Shown: positions 36,083 through 44,807 of the stretch, piece by piece | Layout: every line of letters starts with the position of its first letter | Position numbering within the stretch: the first letter of the stretch is position 1 | Assembly: GCF_015694425.1 (NCBI RefSeq) | Contig: NZ_JADQDN010000005.1 | Span: forward strand, 248,001 to 312,000 | Reading direction: 5' to 3' | Length of the DNA stretch: 64,000 nucleotides | DNA from: Microvirga terrestris | GTDB taxonomy: Bacteria > Pseudomonadota > Alphaproteobacteria > Rhizobiales > Beijerinckiaceae | Made by a program: the position numbers and the translations under genes | Notes under the pieces: generated by a model | Seen by the model: only the letters and a program-made list of their open reading frames with translations | Database searches by the model: none | Told to the model about the DNA's origin: nothing

Positions 36083-36523
36083 TCAGCGAGAAGCGCGTTG
36101 AGCGCCACGAGCACGCAGGGCTGGCTCTTCATAAGGAGACGGAGCAAAGGAGCTGTTGTGCGGATGCGGGTTCCAGGTCTCGCCCGTGGATGTCACCGCC
36201 TTCAGCACGCCGGACCAGCGCAGTTTGAAATGACTGGCCGCCTTCGGGCTCTTGAAACCGACAAGGCCCCAGACGCCAAGCAGGTGGTAGAAGTCGCAGG
36301 CGTCACCGTGCTGCTCCAGCCAGGTGCTGACCTCAGGTTTCAAGCCCTTCCGCTGCTCGTTCCACACGTCCCAGTCATTGACCGCATAAACGAACGGCCA
36401 GCGCCTCGCATAGGCATCGATGCCATAGCAGGCTGCCGAGGCCATCTCCTCGTCCCGCCAAGTCTGACGGATGACTTCCTTCACTGATTTCAGATCCGTC
36501 ATCGGCTGCATCCACTTTGCCAT
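36083..36523 (-). CDS. Hypothetical protein
   Basis: The 146-residue protein has no signal peptide or membrane segment. It is rich in Trp and Tyr in the middle (GIDAYARRWPFVYAVNDWDVW and HGDACDFYHLLGVWG), and the C terminus is basic and low in structure. I recognise no family. The start may be ATG 36523, 36511 or 36502. It converges with the collagen-like gene, 30 bases apart. Confidence 0.6.
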   Translation of the reverse strand: MAKWMQPMTDLKSVKEVIRQTWRDEEMASAACYGIDAYARRWPFVYAVNDWDVWNEQRKGLKPEVSTWLEQHGDACDFYHLLGVWGLVGFKSPKAASHFKLRWSGVLKAVTSTGETWNPHPHNSSFAPSPYEEPALRARGAQRASR

Positions 36524-36707
36524 TGGCCATTAGGACTAGAAATGTGCCCTCCTTTGGGCATGGCGCAGGATTTGTGTACCTCTTTTGAGGTAAAGGAAAA
36601 ACCAATCTTTTCTTGATAGCCGTGTGATAGTCTGGCGCAGAAGCATGCCTTGCCAACGCATGATCCGTATGGCTGTCGTTCGGTTGCGTATGAAGGAGGC
36701 TTATACC

Positions 36708-36863
36708 GTGGGTGGGCTTCTACCAGGGCCAAAGATCAACTGGCGGCAATTGCCGTTGATCATCATCAGCGGACTTCTGATCGGCGCCATCTTCGGCGGG
36801 GCCATCAAGGCTTTTGCGCCGGAGCAGACCACGGTAGTGGCGCGCGTGAAGCCTCGTTCCTAG
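36708..36863 (+). CDS. Small single-span membrane protein
   Basis: The 51-residue product starts at GTG 36708, directly preceded by an excellent AAGGAGG at 36693-36699. It has one hydrophobic segment (LPLIIISGLLIGAIFGGAI) and a short basic tail. The frame is open further upstream, but the ribosome binding site favours GTG 36708. The stop TAG lies at the very edge of a palindromic repeat that begins at 36862. Function unknown. Confidence 0.6.
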   Translation: MGGLLPGPKINWRQLPLIIISGLLIGAIFGGAIKAFAPEQTTVVARVKPRS

Positions 36864-36980
36864 AGCATCGGACCCAAAAGTGGATTTGCACTTTTGGGAT
36901 CGATCCGATGCTTCTTCTATACATGAGAGCATCGTTGATGCGGAAAACCGGATCCGCTTTTCCGCACCAACGATGCTCTA
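36862..36980. repeat. Composite palindromic repeat, copy 1
   Basis: Two adjacent palindromes are seen. Unit A at 36864-36912 has arms AGCATCGGA and TCCGATGCT with the core CCCAAAAGTG and CACTTTTGGG. Unit B at 36926-36979 has arms AGAGCATCGTTG and CAACGATGCTCT with a core CGGAAAACCGG. Related A+B pairs occur at 37475-37603 and, inverted, at 63266-63379. No coding capacity is present. Confidence 0.88.
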
Positions 36981-37063
36981 GCCCTCTGTGCTGCAAGCAT
37001 GACGCAACACGCGTCTGCACCAACAGCGCGAGGGCTCAATCTTTGAGATGTCAGAGTAAAGAG

Positions 37064-37139
37064 TGGTGCCCAGGGACGGAGTCGAACCGCCGACACTGCG
37101 ATTTTCAGTCGCATGCTCTACCAACTGAGCTACCTGGGC
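37064..37139 (-). tRNA. tRNA-Phe (anticodon GAA)
   Basis: The reverse strand gives GCCCAGGTAGCTCAGTTGG at the 5' side, an anticodon loop CTGAAAA with anticodon GAA, a T arm with GGTTCGACTC, and an acceptor closing CCTGGGC followed by encoded ACCA. Standard class I cloverleaf of 76 bases. Confidence 0.96.
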
Positions 37140-37241
37140 ATTCGATGCGCGGCGAGGCCGTGCGCGTCGTGGAGGGGTGTATAGTCAGACAAAGACCCTC
37201 TGTCCAGCGGGTCGAGGGAGAAAAATGCGAACGAGATCGGA

Positions 37242-37445
37242 TCATGTCTCCCGGCGGTCTTCGTCCGGGTCGTCCGGTTCGCTTTCGACGACCGGAATGG
37301 CATAGCTGCCGGTCAGCCACCGGTTCAGGTCCACGTCGGCGCAGCGCCGGGAGCAGAACGGCCGGTACTGCTGCTCTGTGGGCTTGCCGCAGATCGGGCA
37401 CTTGCCGGCCGAGGTCAGGGGCTTGTTTTCGTTGGCGGCGTTCAT
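37242..37445 (-). CDS. yacG: YacG-type zinc-binding DNA gyrase inhibitor
   Basis: The 67-residue protein has four cysteines in the zinc ribbon pattern CPIC and FCSRRC, followed by DLNRWLTGSYAIP, which is typical of YacG, and an acidic tail. YacG binds GyrB and inhibits gyrase in E. coli. ATG 37445 has AAAGGAGG upstream. The open frame runs further back through repeat DNA and should not be used. The maf gene lies upstream on the same strand, but the repeat between them separates the two. Confidence 0.9.
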   Translation of the reverse strand: MNAANENKPLTSAGKCPICGKPTEQQYRPFCSRRCADVDLNRWLTGSYAIPVVESEPDDPDEDRRET

Positions 37446-37474
37446 CTCTCGCCTCCTTTCTTCACGGAAGGCTA

Positions 37475-37603
37475 AAGCATCGGACCCAAAAGTGGATTCC
37501 ATTTTTGGGTCCGATGCTACTTTCATATGCTGGCGCATCGTCCGAGGCGGAAAACCGGGCTCACTTTTCGCTGACGCGACCCTCTGGGTCCGCTCGATGC
37601 GCT
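37475..37603. repeat. Composite palindromic repeat, copy 2
   Basis: Unit A lies at 37475-37518 (AAGCATCGGACCC to GGGTCCGATGCT). A degraded unit B follows at about 37530-37603, with GCATCG, CGGAAAACCGG, CACTTTTCGC and TCGATGCGC still visible. It lies between yacG and maf, just upstream of the yacG ribosome binding site. Confidence 0.8.
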
Positions 37604-37659
37604 AGGTGGTTGGTCCATTGTCCCGATGCAAGACCGAACCTCAGCCCAGGAGTGCAGCG

Positions 37660-38277
37660 TCAGGCGGCGTCGAGCCAGGAGAAGCGGACGGGATAACCCT
37701 CCCCGTCGAGCAAGGCGACGGCCTCGTAGAGCGGCAGGCCGACCACGTTCGAGTAGGAACCGACGAGCTTGACCACGAAGGTTCCAGCGAATCCCTGGAT
37801 GGCATAGCCGCCGGCCTTGCCGCGCCACTCGCCCGAGGCGAGGTAGCGCTCGAACTCGTCCCGCGACAGGCGCTTGAAGCGGACCCGGGTTTCTACGAGG
37901 CGCTCGCGGATCGTGTCCTTGGGGGTGATCAGGCAGATGGAGGTGTAGACCCGATGCTGGCGGCCCGAGAGCAGGCGCAGGCAGCCTGCCGCCTCGTCCG
38001 CCACTTCCGCCTTGGGCAGAACCCGCTTGCCGACCACCACGACCGTATCGGCGGAAAGGATATAGGAGTTCTTCAGGTCTTCGCGCGTGCGCGCCACCTT
38101 CCGGGCCACCTCGGCCTTCGAGCGAGCCAGGCGTTTGGCCAACTCCTTGGCGCTCTCGTTCTTGAGCGGCGCCTCGTCCACATCGGCCGGAAGCAGCGCG
38201 TCGGGCTCGATGCCCGCCTGCTGCAGCAGGGCAAGCCTGCGGGGCGAGGCGGATGCGAGAACGAGCTTCGGACGCAT
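37660..38277 (-). CDS. maf: Maf family nucleotide pyrophosphatase
   Basis: The 205-residue protein is a house-cleaning enzyme that hydrolyses non-canonical or methylated nucleoside triphosphates (dTTP/UTP or m7GTP types). It opens with [10 protein letters not shown], continues with SADTVVVV around the catalytic Asp, then [18 protein letters not shown] and [17 protein letters not shown], which are characteristic. ATG 38277 gives the usual family length; GTG 38322 would add 15 residues. Linkage to yacG is common in this lineage. Confidence 0.92.
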   Translation of the reverse strand: MRPKLVLASASPRRLALLQQAGIEPDALLPADVDEAPLKNESAKELAKRLARSKAEVARKVARTREDLKNSYILSADTVVVVGKRVLPKAEVADEAAGCLRLLSGRQHRVYTSICLITPKDTIRERLVETRVRFKRLSRDEFERYLASGEWRGKAGGYAIQGFAGTFVVKLVGSYSNVVGLPLYEAVALLDGEGYPVRFSWLDAA

Positions 38278-38388
38278 GCTGGGATTCGACACCTCGGAAG
38301 ACGACGCCACTTTTTTCTCCACGCTCCGGATTGGTCACAAAGGCTCAAGGCTAGACCCGGTGACAACATGGCACCAGGGGGAGATGAA

Positions 38389-39237
38389 TCAAGCCGCAGG
38401 AGGCTCCGGTTCAGAGCTTGCCGGCTGTGGCGGCACCACCTGTGCGGCATGGGCGCGGTCGAGTTGGCGGTAGCGCATGACGCTCAAGGGGATCGAGGCC
38501 AGGAACAGCACGGTAATGACCGTCAGCATCTCCCAGGGGAAGTTCGCCAGAAGCCCGAAAACGGCCGCCGACAAAACGAAGATCGGCAGAACCCAATGGC
38601 GCGGCACCTTCAACCCGATGGTCTTGCCCGAATAGACCGGGATGGTGGAGACCATCAGGAAGGCCAGGCCCAACAGGTAGACCAGCGCAATCGGAGCGGC
38701 CGCAGGCCCCATTGGAACGCCAAGGAACGAGAGGTAGAGCGGCAGCATCGAGGTCAGCGCGCCGGCCGGTGCCGGCATGCCGGTGAAGAAGTTCTTCTTC
38801 CACTCGGGCCGGTGGGGATCGTCCAGCATCACATTGAAGCGGGCAAGGCGCAGCACCATCGCGATGGCGAAAACCAGCACGGCAATCCAGCCGATCGCCT
38901 TGAGCTCGTTCAACAGGAAGCTGTAGAGGATGAGAGCCGGCGTGACGCCGAAATTGACGAAATCCGCCAGCGAGTCGAGCTCCGCGCCGAATCGGGACGT
39001 GCCCTTGAGCATGCGCGCCACCCGGCCGTCGATCCCGTCCAGCAGCGCCGCGACCACGATAGCGACGACGGCCGGCTCGTAGCGCCCCTCGAAGGCCAGC
39101 CTGATTGCGGTGAGCCCAAGGCATAGGGCAACTAGAGTAATGATGTTCGGAATGATGACCCGAACCGGAACCGGCTTGAAGAGCCGTTTGCGCGGCTCGT
39201 TCGGATCGGGGGCGAAGGGAGGAAAAAGATCGCTCAT
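38389..39237 (-). CDS. pssA: CDP-diacylglycerol-serine O-phosphatidyltransferase
   Basis: The 282-residue membrane enzyme makes phosphatidylserine from CDP-diacylglycerol and serine. The CDP-alcohol phosphatidyltransferase motif is DGIDGRVAR followed by FGAELDSLAD, near residues 80-105. About eight hydrophobic segments cover the rest. ATG 39237 is used; the frame is open to 39273. It follows the decarboxylase gene psd on the same strand, as is usual, so both make phosphatidylethanolamine. Confidence 0.94.
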   Translation of the reverse strand: MSDLFPPFAPDPNEPRKRLFKPVPVRVIIPNIITLVALCLGLTAIRLAFEGRYEPAVVAIVVAALLDGIDGRVARMLKGTSRFGAELDSLADFVNFGVTPALILYSFLLNELKAIGWIAVLVFAIAMVLRLARFNVMLDDPHRPEWKKNFFTGMPAPAGALTSMLPLYLSFLGVPMGPAAAPIALVYLLGLAFLMVSTIPVYSGKTIGLKVPRHWVLPIFVLSAAVFGLLANFPWEMLTVITVLFLASIPLSVMRYRQLDRAHAAQVVPPQPASSEPEPPAA

Positions 39238-39348
39238 GGCATGACATCTAGGGGGTGCCAGCTTAACCGGCAACCAAGATCGGAGGTGTTTCCCCTGTCA
39301 TGGGAACAGCCCCGATCCTTCCAAAGCCCCGATTTTCTCGACAATGGC

Positions 39349-40050
39349 CTACCCGACCCGGTACTCCCGGCCGGGCTCGTTGGCCGTCAGGTCCGCCAGA
39401 ACCGTCTCGCCTGCGACCGCCGTCTGGCCGAGGCCGACGAGGACCTGGGCGTTAAGCGGCACGAAGATGTCGAGACGGGAGCCGAACCGGATCAGGCCGA
39501 AGCGTTCGCCGGTGCTCAGGTGGTTGCCAACCTTCACGAAGGACACGATGCGGCGGGCCACGAGACCGGCGATCTGGACCACGCCGATCTTAGTATTCGC
39601 CGTCTCGATGACGAGGGCATTGCGCTCGTTGTCCTCGCTCGCCTTGTCGAGTTCGGCATTGAGGAACAGGCCCGGCGTGTAGAGGATCTGGGTGATGCGC
39701 CCGGTGACCGGCGCGCGGTTCACGTGGCAGTCGAACACGTTCATGAACACCGAGATCCGGGTCATGGGCTCGGGCGGCAGGTCGAGTTCGGCCGGGGGCA
39801 CGGCGGTGGTGATGAGGTTCACGCGCCCGTCCGCCGGAGAGACCACGAGGCCCTCGCGGACCGGCGTCACCCGCGGCGGATCGCGGAAGAAGTAGCAGAC
39901 CCACACGGTCAGGATGGCGCCGATCCAGCCGAGCGGCGACCAAAGCCAGGCCAGCACGAGCGTCGCGAACAGCGCGATCAGGATGAAGGGATAGCCCTCC
40001 TTATGGATCGGCACGAAGATGCGGCGCATCGATTCCAGGATGTCGGTCAT
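39349..40050 (-). CDS. psd: Phosphatidylserine decarboxylase proenzyme
   Basis: The 233-residue proenzyme decarboxylates phosphatidylserine to phosphatidylethanolamine. An N-terminal double membrane hairpin (about residues 20-50) is followed by [30 protein letters not shown] and RFGSRLD. The Gly-Ser in the last is the self-cleavage site that yields the pyruvoyl group. The length fits the short archaeal/alphaproteobacterial type. pssA lies 111 bases downstream and the two probably form an operon. Confidence 0.95.
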   Translation of the reverse strand: MTDILESMRRIFVPIHKEGYPFILIALFATLVLAWLWSPLGWIGAILTVWVCYFFRDPPRVTPVREGLVVSPADGRVNLITTAVPPAELDLPPEPMTRISVFMNVFDCHVNRAPVTGRITQILYTPGLFLNAELDKASEDNERNALVIETANTKIGVVQIAGLVARRIVSFVKVGNHLSTGERFGLIRFGSRLDIFVPLNAQVLVGLGQTAVAGETVLADLTANEPGREYRVG

Positions 40051-40105
40051 ATTGTCTCAAGCCTTAAGAAGATTTGCGCGGGGATGGCAGGCAAAAGAGC
40101 ATCCG

Positions 40106-42019
40106 TCAACCTGCCACGCTCTCGGGGCTGCGTTCCTCTTCCTCGACCCGCTTGAGTGCTTCGCGGGCCTGATCGGCCTCGCGCTGGCGGTTCCACATGG
40201 CCGCATAGACCCCGCCATGGGCGAGAAGGCTCGCATGGTTGCCGCGTTCAACGATCCGCCCATGATCGAGGACGATGATCTCGTCAGCCCCGATCACTGT
40301 GGACAACCGATGGGCGATCACCAGGGTGGTGCGGCCGCGGCTGACACGGTCGAGGGCATCCTGGATCTCCTTCTCGGTGAAGGTGTCCAGCGCCGATGTC
40401 GCCTCGTCCAGTACCAGGATCGGCGGTGCCTTGAGGATGGTCCGGGCAATCGCCACGCGCTGCTTCTCGCCGCCTGAGAGCTTGAGGCCGCGCTCGCCCA
40501 CAGGGGTATCATAGCCCTCCGGCAGGAGACCGATGAACCGGTCGATCTGCGCGAGGCGGGCCGCCTCCCTCACCTCCTCCGGGGTCGCATCCCAGCGGCC
40601 ATACTGGACGTTGTAGCCAATGGTGTCGTTGAAGAGCACCGTGTCCTGCGGGACCATACCGATCACCTTGCGCAGGGAAGCCTGCTGCACCTCGGCGATG
40701 TTCTGGCCGTCGATGAGGATGCGGCCGCTGCTGGGCTCGTAGAAGCGGAACAGCAGGCGCGAGATCGTGGACTTGCCGGCCCCCGAGGGGCCGACGATGG
40801 CCACCGTATGCCCGGCCGGCACCTCGAAGCTCACGCCCTTGAGAATGGGCCGCTCCGGATTGTAGGAGAAATGCACGTCCTCGAAGCGCACGATGCCTGC
40901 ATTGACCTGGAGCGGCTTGGCACCCGGTCTGTCCTGGATCTCGGGGTTGCGGTCGAGGATGTTGAACATGTCGTCGATGTCGATCAGCGCCTGCTTGATC
41001 TCGCGGTAGAGCATGCCCATGAAGTTCAGCGGGATGTAGAGCTGCACCAGCATGGCGTTGACCAGCACGAAGCTGCCGATGGAGGCGTTGCCCGTCATGA
41101 TGTCCCGCGCGGCCAGCACCATGACGATGGCCATGCCGATGGAGAAGATCACCGCCTGGCCGGCATTGAGCACGGCCAGCGACGTATAGGTCTGGGTCGA
41201 GGCCTTCTCGTAGCCCGCCATGGAGCGGTCGTAACGGGCGGTCTCCCGCTGCTCGGCACCGAAATACTTCACCGTCTCGTAGTTCAGGAGCGAGTCCACC
41301 GCCTTGGTGTTGGCGTCCGTATCGGAGTCGTTCATCTGCTTGCGGATCGAGATCCGCCACTGGGTCGCCTTGTAGGTATAGGCGAGGTAGATCACCACCA
41401 TGACGAAGACGACGGCCGAATAGACCCAGTTGAACTCCCAGGCGAGCAGGCCGAGCACGAGAACGAATTCGAGGATTGTAGGCAGGAGCGTCAGCACAAC
41501 GAGGCGCGACAGCTCTTCGATCCCTTCGCGGCCGCGCTCGAGCACGCGGGTCAGGCCGCCTGTCTTGCGCTCCAAATGGAAGCGTAAGGACAGGCGGTGC
41601 ATGTGCTCGAAGGTCTGCAGGGCAAGCTGTCTCACCGCATGCATGGCGACCTTGGCGAAGATGCCGTCGCGGACTTGCGTCAGCACCGCCATGAGGATGC
41701 GGGTGAGGCCGTAGATCGCCGTGAGCAGGATCGGCGCCTTCCAGATCCACGACCCGGACGTGGCGGCCACCTCGGTCGCCTGATTGCCGCTGCTCGTGAC
41801 GGCCACGAGCGCGTCCGTCGCCCATTTGAAGGCAAACGGCGTGACCATCGTGACGCCTTTGGCCACCAGAAGCAGACCGAAGGCCAGGAAGACACGTCGC
41901 TGGAGATCCGGCCGGCCATGGGGCCAGATATAGGGCCAGAGCTTCTTCCAAGTGGCGGCCAAGCCGCTCGGCTCAGGCCGGGCTGCGCCAGTCGTCGGGA
42001 CGGCGGTGGAGGGAGGCAT
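40106..42019 (-). CDS. Atm1/HMT1-type ABC exporter (fused permease and ATPase)
   Basis: The 637-residue half transporter carries an N-terminal six-helix ABC membrane domain (about residues 40-330). The ATPase has Walker A GPSGAGKST, Q-loop VPQDTVLFNDTI, signature LSGGEKQR and Walker B ILVLDEATSALD. NYETVKYFGAEQRE and FQ-like QTYTSLAVLN are typical of Atm1, which exports glutathione-related sulfur or heavy-metal conjugates. The homodimer would sit in the inner membrane. ATG 42019 is preceded by GGAGG; the frame is open to 42091. It precedes psd by 55 bases on the same strand. Confidence 0.92.
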   Translation of the reverse strand: MPPSTAVPTTGAARPEPSGLAATWKKLWPYIWPHGRPDLQRRVFLAFGLLLVAKGVTMVTPFAFKWATDALVAVTSSGNQATEVAATSGSWIWKAPILLTAIYGLTRILMAVLTQVRDGIFAKVAMHAVRQLALQTFEHMHRLSLRFHLERKTGGLTRVLERGREGIEELSRLVVLTLLPTILEFVLVLGLLAWEFNWVYSAVVFVMVVIYLAYTYKATQWRISIRKQMNDSDTDANTKAVDSLLNYETVKYFGAEQRETARYDRSMAGYEKASTQTYTSLAVLNAGQAVIFSIGMAIVMVLAARDIMTGNASIGSFVLVNAMLVQLYIPLNFMGMLYREIKQALIDIDDMFNILDRNPEIQDRPGAKPLQVNAGIVRFEDVHFSYNPERPILKGVSFEVPAGHTVAIVGPSGAGKSTISRLLFRFYEPSSGRILIDGQNIAEVQQASLRKVIGMVPQDTVLFNDTIGYNVQYGRWDATPEEVREAARLAQIDRFIGLLPEGYDTPVGERGLKLSGGEKQRVAIARTILKAPPILVLDEATSALDTFTEKEIQDALDRVSRGRTTLVIAHRLSTVIGADEIIVLDHGRIVERGNHASLLAHGGVYAAMWNRQREADQAREALKRVEEEERSPESVAG

Positions 42020-42127
42020 AGGTGAGGATCCAATCGAAATCTGGACCTCGATATAGGCGATCGGCCGGGCGAATTCACCATGCCCTGGCAAATGTTCTGT
42101 GCAGCCGGCTCAAGCACCTGCCTTATA

Positions 42128-43441
42128 CTAGTTGCTCTTGGGCTCCTGCTCGCCCGGCAACACGAAGACCTGGCCCGGATAGATCAGGTCCGGGTTGCGG
42201 ATCTGCTCCTGGTTCGCGCCGTAGATCACCGTGTAGCGAAGGCCCTTGCCATAGATCCTCTGGCTGATGCGCCAGAGGTTGTCGCCGCGGGACACGATGG
42301 CAGTGTTGATGTTGGGGATCACCACCGTACCGGCATCGGCCACCTGCCCCTGCGGCAGGGCTGAGGCGATGTCGCGCGAGGTCTGCGGCTGGGAGAACGT
42401 CGACGGATCGGCGGCCCGCAGCTGAGCCGGCGCGGGAGCCTGAGGTTGAGTCGAGGCAACCTGGGCTGGCACGTTGAAGCCGACCTCGGCCCGGGACCTG
42501 ACCTGACCGGAGACCGGGTCCACATCGTCGAGACGGATGCGATAGTCGCCGGGCTTCACGCCGCTGGCGATGGAGAAGGACACCTTGCCGTCGCCTCCGG
42601 CTCCCCCGGGAGCGATGAAGCTCTCGTTGAGATAGAGCCGAACGGTGGCTCCGGGCGAGGACTGACCCGACACATAGAGCTTCCCCTCCTCCGCCTCCAC
42701 CGTCACGATCTTGATCTCAGGCCGGGCAGCAGGGGGAGGCGCCGAGGCAGCGGGTGCCGGTGGGGAAACGGTTGGAGCGGCACCCGCCTGCTGTTGCGGC
42801 ACAGGAGGAGCAGTGGGCTCGGCCGGCTTGGTTTCAGGGTTCGGCGCCTCGGCAACCTTGGCCGCAGGCGGCTCGGGGTTCGATAGAACCACCGTGGGAG
42901 CATCCGGCGAGGTCAGGGTCACCAGCGGCCGGGTCTTGCCGTCCGTAATGACAACCGTCACGGCCTGGGCGGAGCGCTGGCGCGTTCCATCGGGCGCGAT
43001 GGATTGCAGCACCACCTGGTGGGATCCGGGCGGCAGGGGCGGCGGCACGATGGCGAAGAGGCCGGATGCGTCGGCCGCAGCGCGGGCATGGACCTGATCG
43101 CCCCTGAGAAGCTCGATGGTGGCGCCGGGCGCGGCGCGGCCGGCAATGACGCTCTCCCCGTCCGGCTCGACGCGGACGACATCGAAGGACGGAACGACAG
43201 GCGGCTCCTTGGCCTGGGCCGGAGGCACCTCATTGGGCTTGGCAGCGGCCTGCTGCTGGCCGGGTGCGGGCTGAGCCGGGGGAGCGGGAGACTGCGCCGT
43301 CTGGGCGGGCGCTGCGTTCTGCAAAGTTTCAGGCTTTCCCGACCAGGACCAGTAAAGCACGCCGAGCAGCACCGCGACGACGGCCGCGGCGGCAGCGCCG
43401 AGAAGCGCGATCGTGCCCTTCAACTCTTTCGGATGCGCCAT
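42128..43441 (-). CDS. LysM-domain membrane-anchored protein
   Basis: The 437-residue protein has one N-terminal transmembrane helix (about 13-32), a Pro/Ala/Gln-rich stretch (about 40-75), and two bacterial Ig-like beta domains (about 80-150 and 235-300) with another Pro/Ala-rich linker between them. A C-terminal LysM domain (about 385-432) has SRGDNLWRISQRIYGKGLRYTVIY. It would bind peptidoglycan through LysM while tethered to the inner membrane. Such proteins may organise the cell wall. ATG 43441 is chosen; the longer frame lacks a sensible start. Confidence 0.85.
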   Translation of the reverse strand: MAHPKELKGTIALLGAAAAAVVAVLLGVLYWSWSGKPETLQNAAPAQTAQSPAPPAQPAPGQQQAAAKPNEVPPAQAKEPPVVPSFDVVRVEPDGESVIAGRAAPGATIELLRGDQVHARAAADASGLFAIVPPPLPPGSHQVVLQSIAPDGTRQRSAQAVTVVITDGKTRPLVTLTSPDAPTVVLSNPEPPAAKVAEAPNPETKPAEPTAPPVPQQQAGAAPTVSPPAPAASAPPPAARPEIKIVTVEAEEGKLYVSGQSSPGATVRLYLNESFIAPGGAGGDGKVSFSIASGVKPGDYRIRLDDVDPVSGQVRSRAEVGFNVPAQVASTQPQAPAPAQLRAADPSTFSQPQTSRDIASALPQGQVADAGTVVIPNINTAIVSRGDNLWRISQRIYGKGLRYTVIYGANQEQIRNPDLIYPGQVFVLPGEQEPKSN

Positions 43442-43522
43442 GATGCTTTTTCTCAAACGCGGCACTTTCCGCCATTTAATCCGTTTATCTTTCAAAAGGC
43501 TACGGCCATAAAGGACAAATTA

Positions 43523-44179
43523 ATGCTCTACGACTCAGCGCGGGAGGCTCCCCGCCTCCCCGAAATGCCCATGTCATCCGTCAAACCGATCAAATCCATC
43601 TGCGTCTATTGCGGCTCCGGCTTCGGAGACGACCCTGTTTTCGCTGAGAATGCGGCCGCTTTGGGCCGTTCGATGGCAGAACAGGGGATCAACCTCGTTT
43701 ATGGCGGCGGCAATGTGGGCCTGATGGGCACCGTGGCCCAGTCCGTCCTCGACCATGGCGGTTATGTCACAGGGATTATCCCAGAATTTCTGAAGTCCCG
43801 CGAGAAGCTCCTGGACGACGTGCAGGAAACCCTCGTCGTGCCCGACATGCACACCCGCAAACGGCTGATGTTCGAGAAGGCCGACGCCTTCGTGGCCATG
43901 CCCGGCGGCATCGGCACCCTGGAAGAGCTCGTCGAGCAGATGACCTGGTCGCAGCTCGGCCGCCACACCAAGCCGATCCTGATGCTGAGCACCAAGGGCT
44001 TCTGGAAGCCGCTCCTCACCCTGATTGCCCATATGCGCGAGCAGGGGTTCATCCGTCACGGGCTGGAGCTCAACTATCTCGTGGCGGAGCGAGTGGAAGA
44101 AGTAATCCCGATGCTGGAGAACGCTGCCCGGCGGGTTGGCATCGTGAGCAACGAAGAGGCGATCGAGAGCCGCTTTTAG
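43523..44179 (+). CDS. LOG family protein, cytokinin riboside 5'-monophosphate phosphoribohydrolase
   Basis: The 218-residue enzyme has a Rossmann-like fold with ICVYCGSGFGDDP, VYGGGNVGLMG, MHTRKRLMFEKADAFVAMPGG and PGGIGTLEEL. The last is the LOG signature PGGxGTxxE, and the Arg and Glu are catalytic. LOG enzymes release the base from nucleoside monophosphates. In bacteria the physiological role is often unknown. ATG 43523 follows AAAGGAC; ATG 43571 is weaker. It is divergent from the LysM gene. Confidence 0.92.
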   Translation: MLYDSAREAPRLPEMPMSSVKPIKSICVYCGSGFGDDPVFAENAAALGRSMAEQGINLVYGGGNVGLMGTVAQSVLDHGGYVTGIIPEFLKSREKLLDDVQETLVVPDMHTRKRLMFEKADAFVAMPGGIGTLEELVEQMTWSQLGRHTKPILMLSTKGFWKPLLTLIAHMREQGFIRHGLELNYLVAERVEEVIPMLENAARRVGIVSNEEAIESRF

Positions 44180-44188
44180 AGATGCTGC

Positions 44189-44638
44189 TTATCCTGTGCG
44201 GGACAGCACGAGCCCGCCCAGGATCATGCCTGCCGCAAGAAGCCGTTGCCAGGTGATCGCCTGCACGGGAAGGCCGAAGGCTCCGACGGCATCGAGAACC
44301 AACGCGGCCGCGACCTGCCCGAAGATCAGGGCCGCCACGGTACTGACCACGCCGAGCTGCGGCACACCCCAGATCACGACGGCGACGTAGAAGGCGCCCA
44401 AGAGCCCGCCGAGCCAGGACCACCAGGGCGCCGCGGCCATGGCGCTGCTTGAGGGCCACGAACCGCGAAAGGCGCTGAGCACGGCCAGAATGAGGAAGCC
44501 GACTCCGAAGGAAATGCAGGCGGCCAGGACCGGATCGCCAAGGGACTTCGCCAGTGCGGCATTGATGGGAGCCTGGGCGGACAGAAAAGCGCCGCCCAGA
44601 AGAATGCCCAGGATCGGCAGAAGGATCGTGATGTTCAT
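44189..44638 (-). CDS. YdcZ/DUF606 family membrane protein
   Basis: The 149-residue protein has five hydrophobic segments and resembles a half-size drug/metabolite-type transporter of the DUF606 group. GAFLSAQAPINAALAK near residue 12, a central SWLGGLLGAFYVAVVIW and LIFGQVAAALVLDAVGAFG are characteristic. Substrate unknown. ATG 44638 is chosen; the frame is open to 44671. It converges on the LOG gene with 9 bases between. Confidence 0.85.
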   Translation of the reverse strand: MNITILLPILGILLGGAFLSAQAPINAALAKSLGDPVLAACISFGVGFLILAVLSAFRGSWPSSSAMAAAPWWSWLGGLLGAFYVAVVIWGVPQLGVVSTVAALIFGQVAAALVLDAVGAFGLPVQAITWQRLLAAGMILGGLVLSRTG

Positions 44639-44694
44639 GAGAGCGCCTCGGGCTCGACTCAGTTTCAGCAATGCCGAACTCTTACACTGACCTT

Positions 44695-44790
44695 GTCCTG
44701 AGGAGCAGACGAAGTCTGCGTCTCGAAGGAGCTTTCAGAAAGCACGGGAGCCTCCTTCGAGACGGCGCTTCGCGCCTCCGCAGGATGAGG
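44695..44790. repeat. Palindromic repeat with CTGAGG/CAGGATGAGG ends, copy 1
   Basis: The element begins GTCCTGAGGAGCAGACGAAG and ends CCTCCGCAGGATGAGG. Inner inverted parts are GTCTCGAAGGAG and CTCCTTCGAGAC. A related copy lies at 46947-47046. It sits between ydcZ and cimA. Confidence 0.85.
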
Positions 44791-44807
44791 TTTGATTTTC
44801 GGTTGTC

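Noticed and set aside
37446-37538. Longer YacG start through the upstream repeat
   Set aside because: The extra residues come from the palindromic repeat, and the ribosome binding site lies before ATG 37445.
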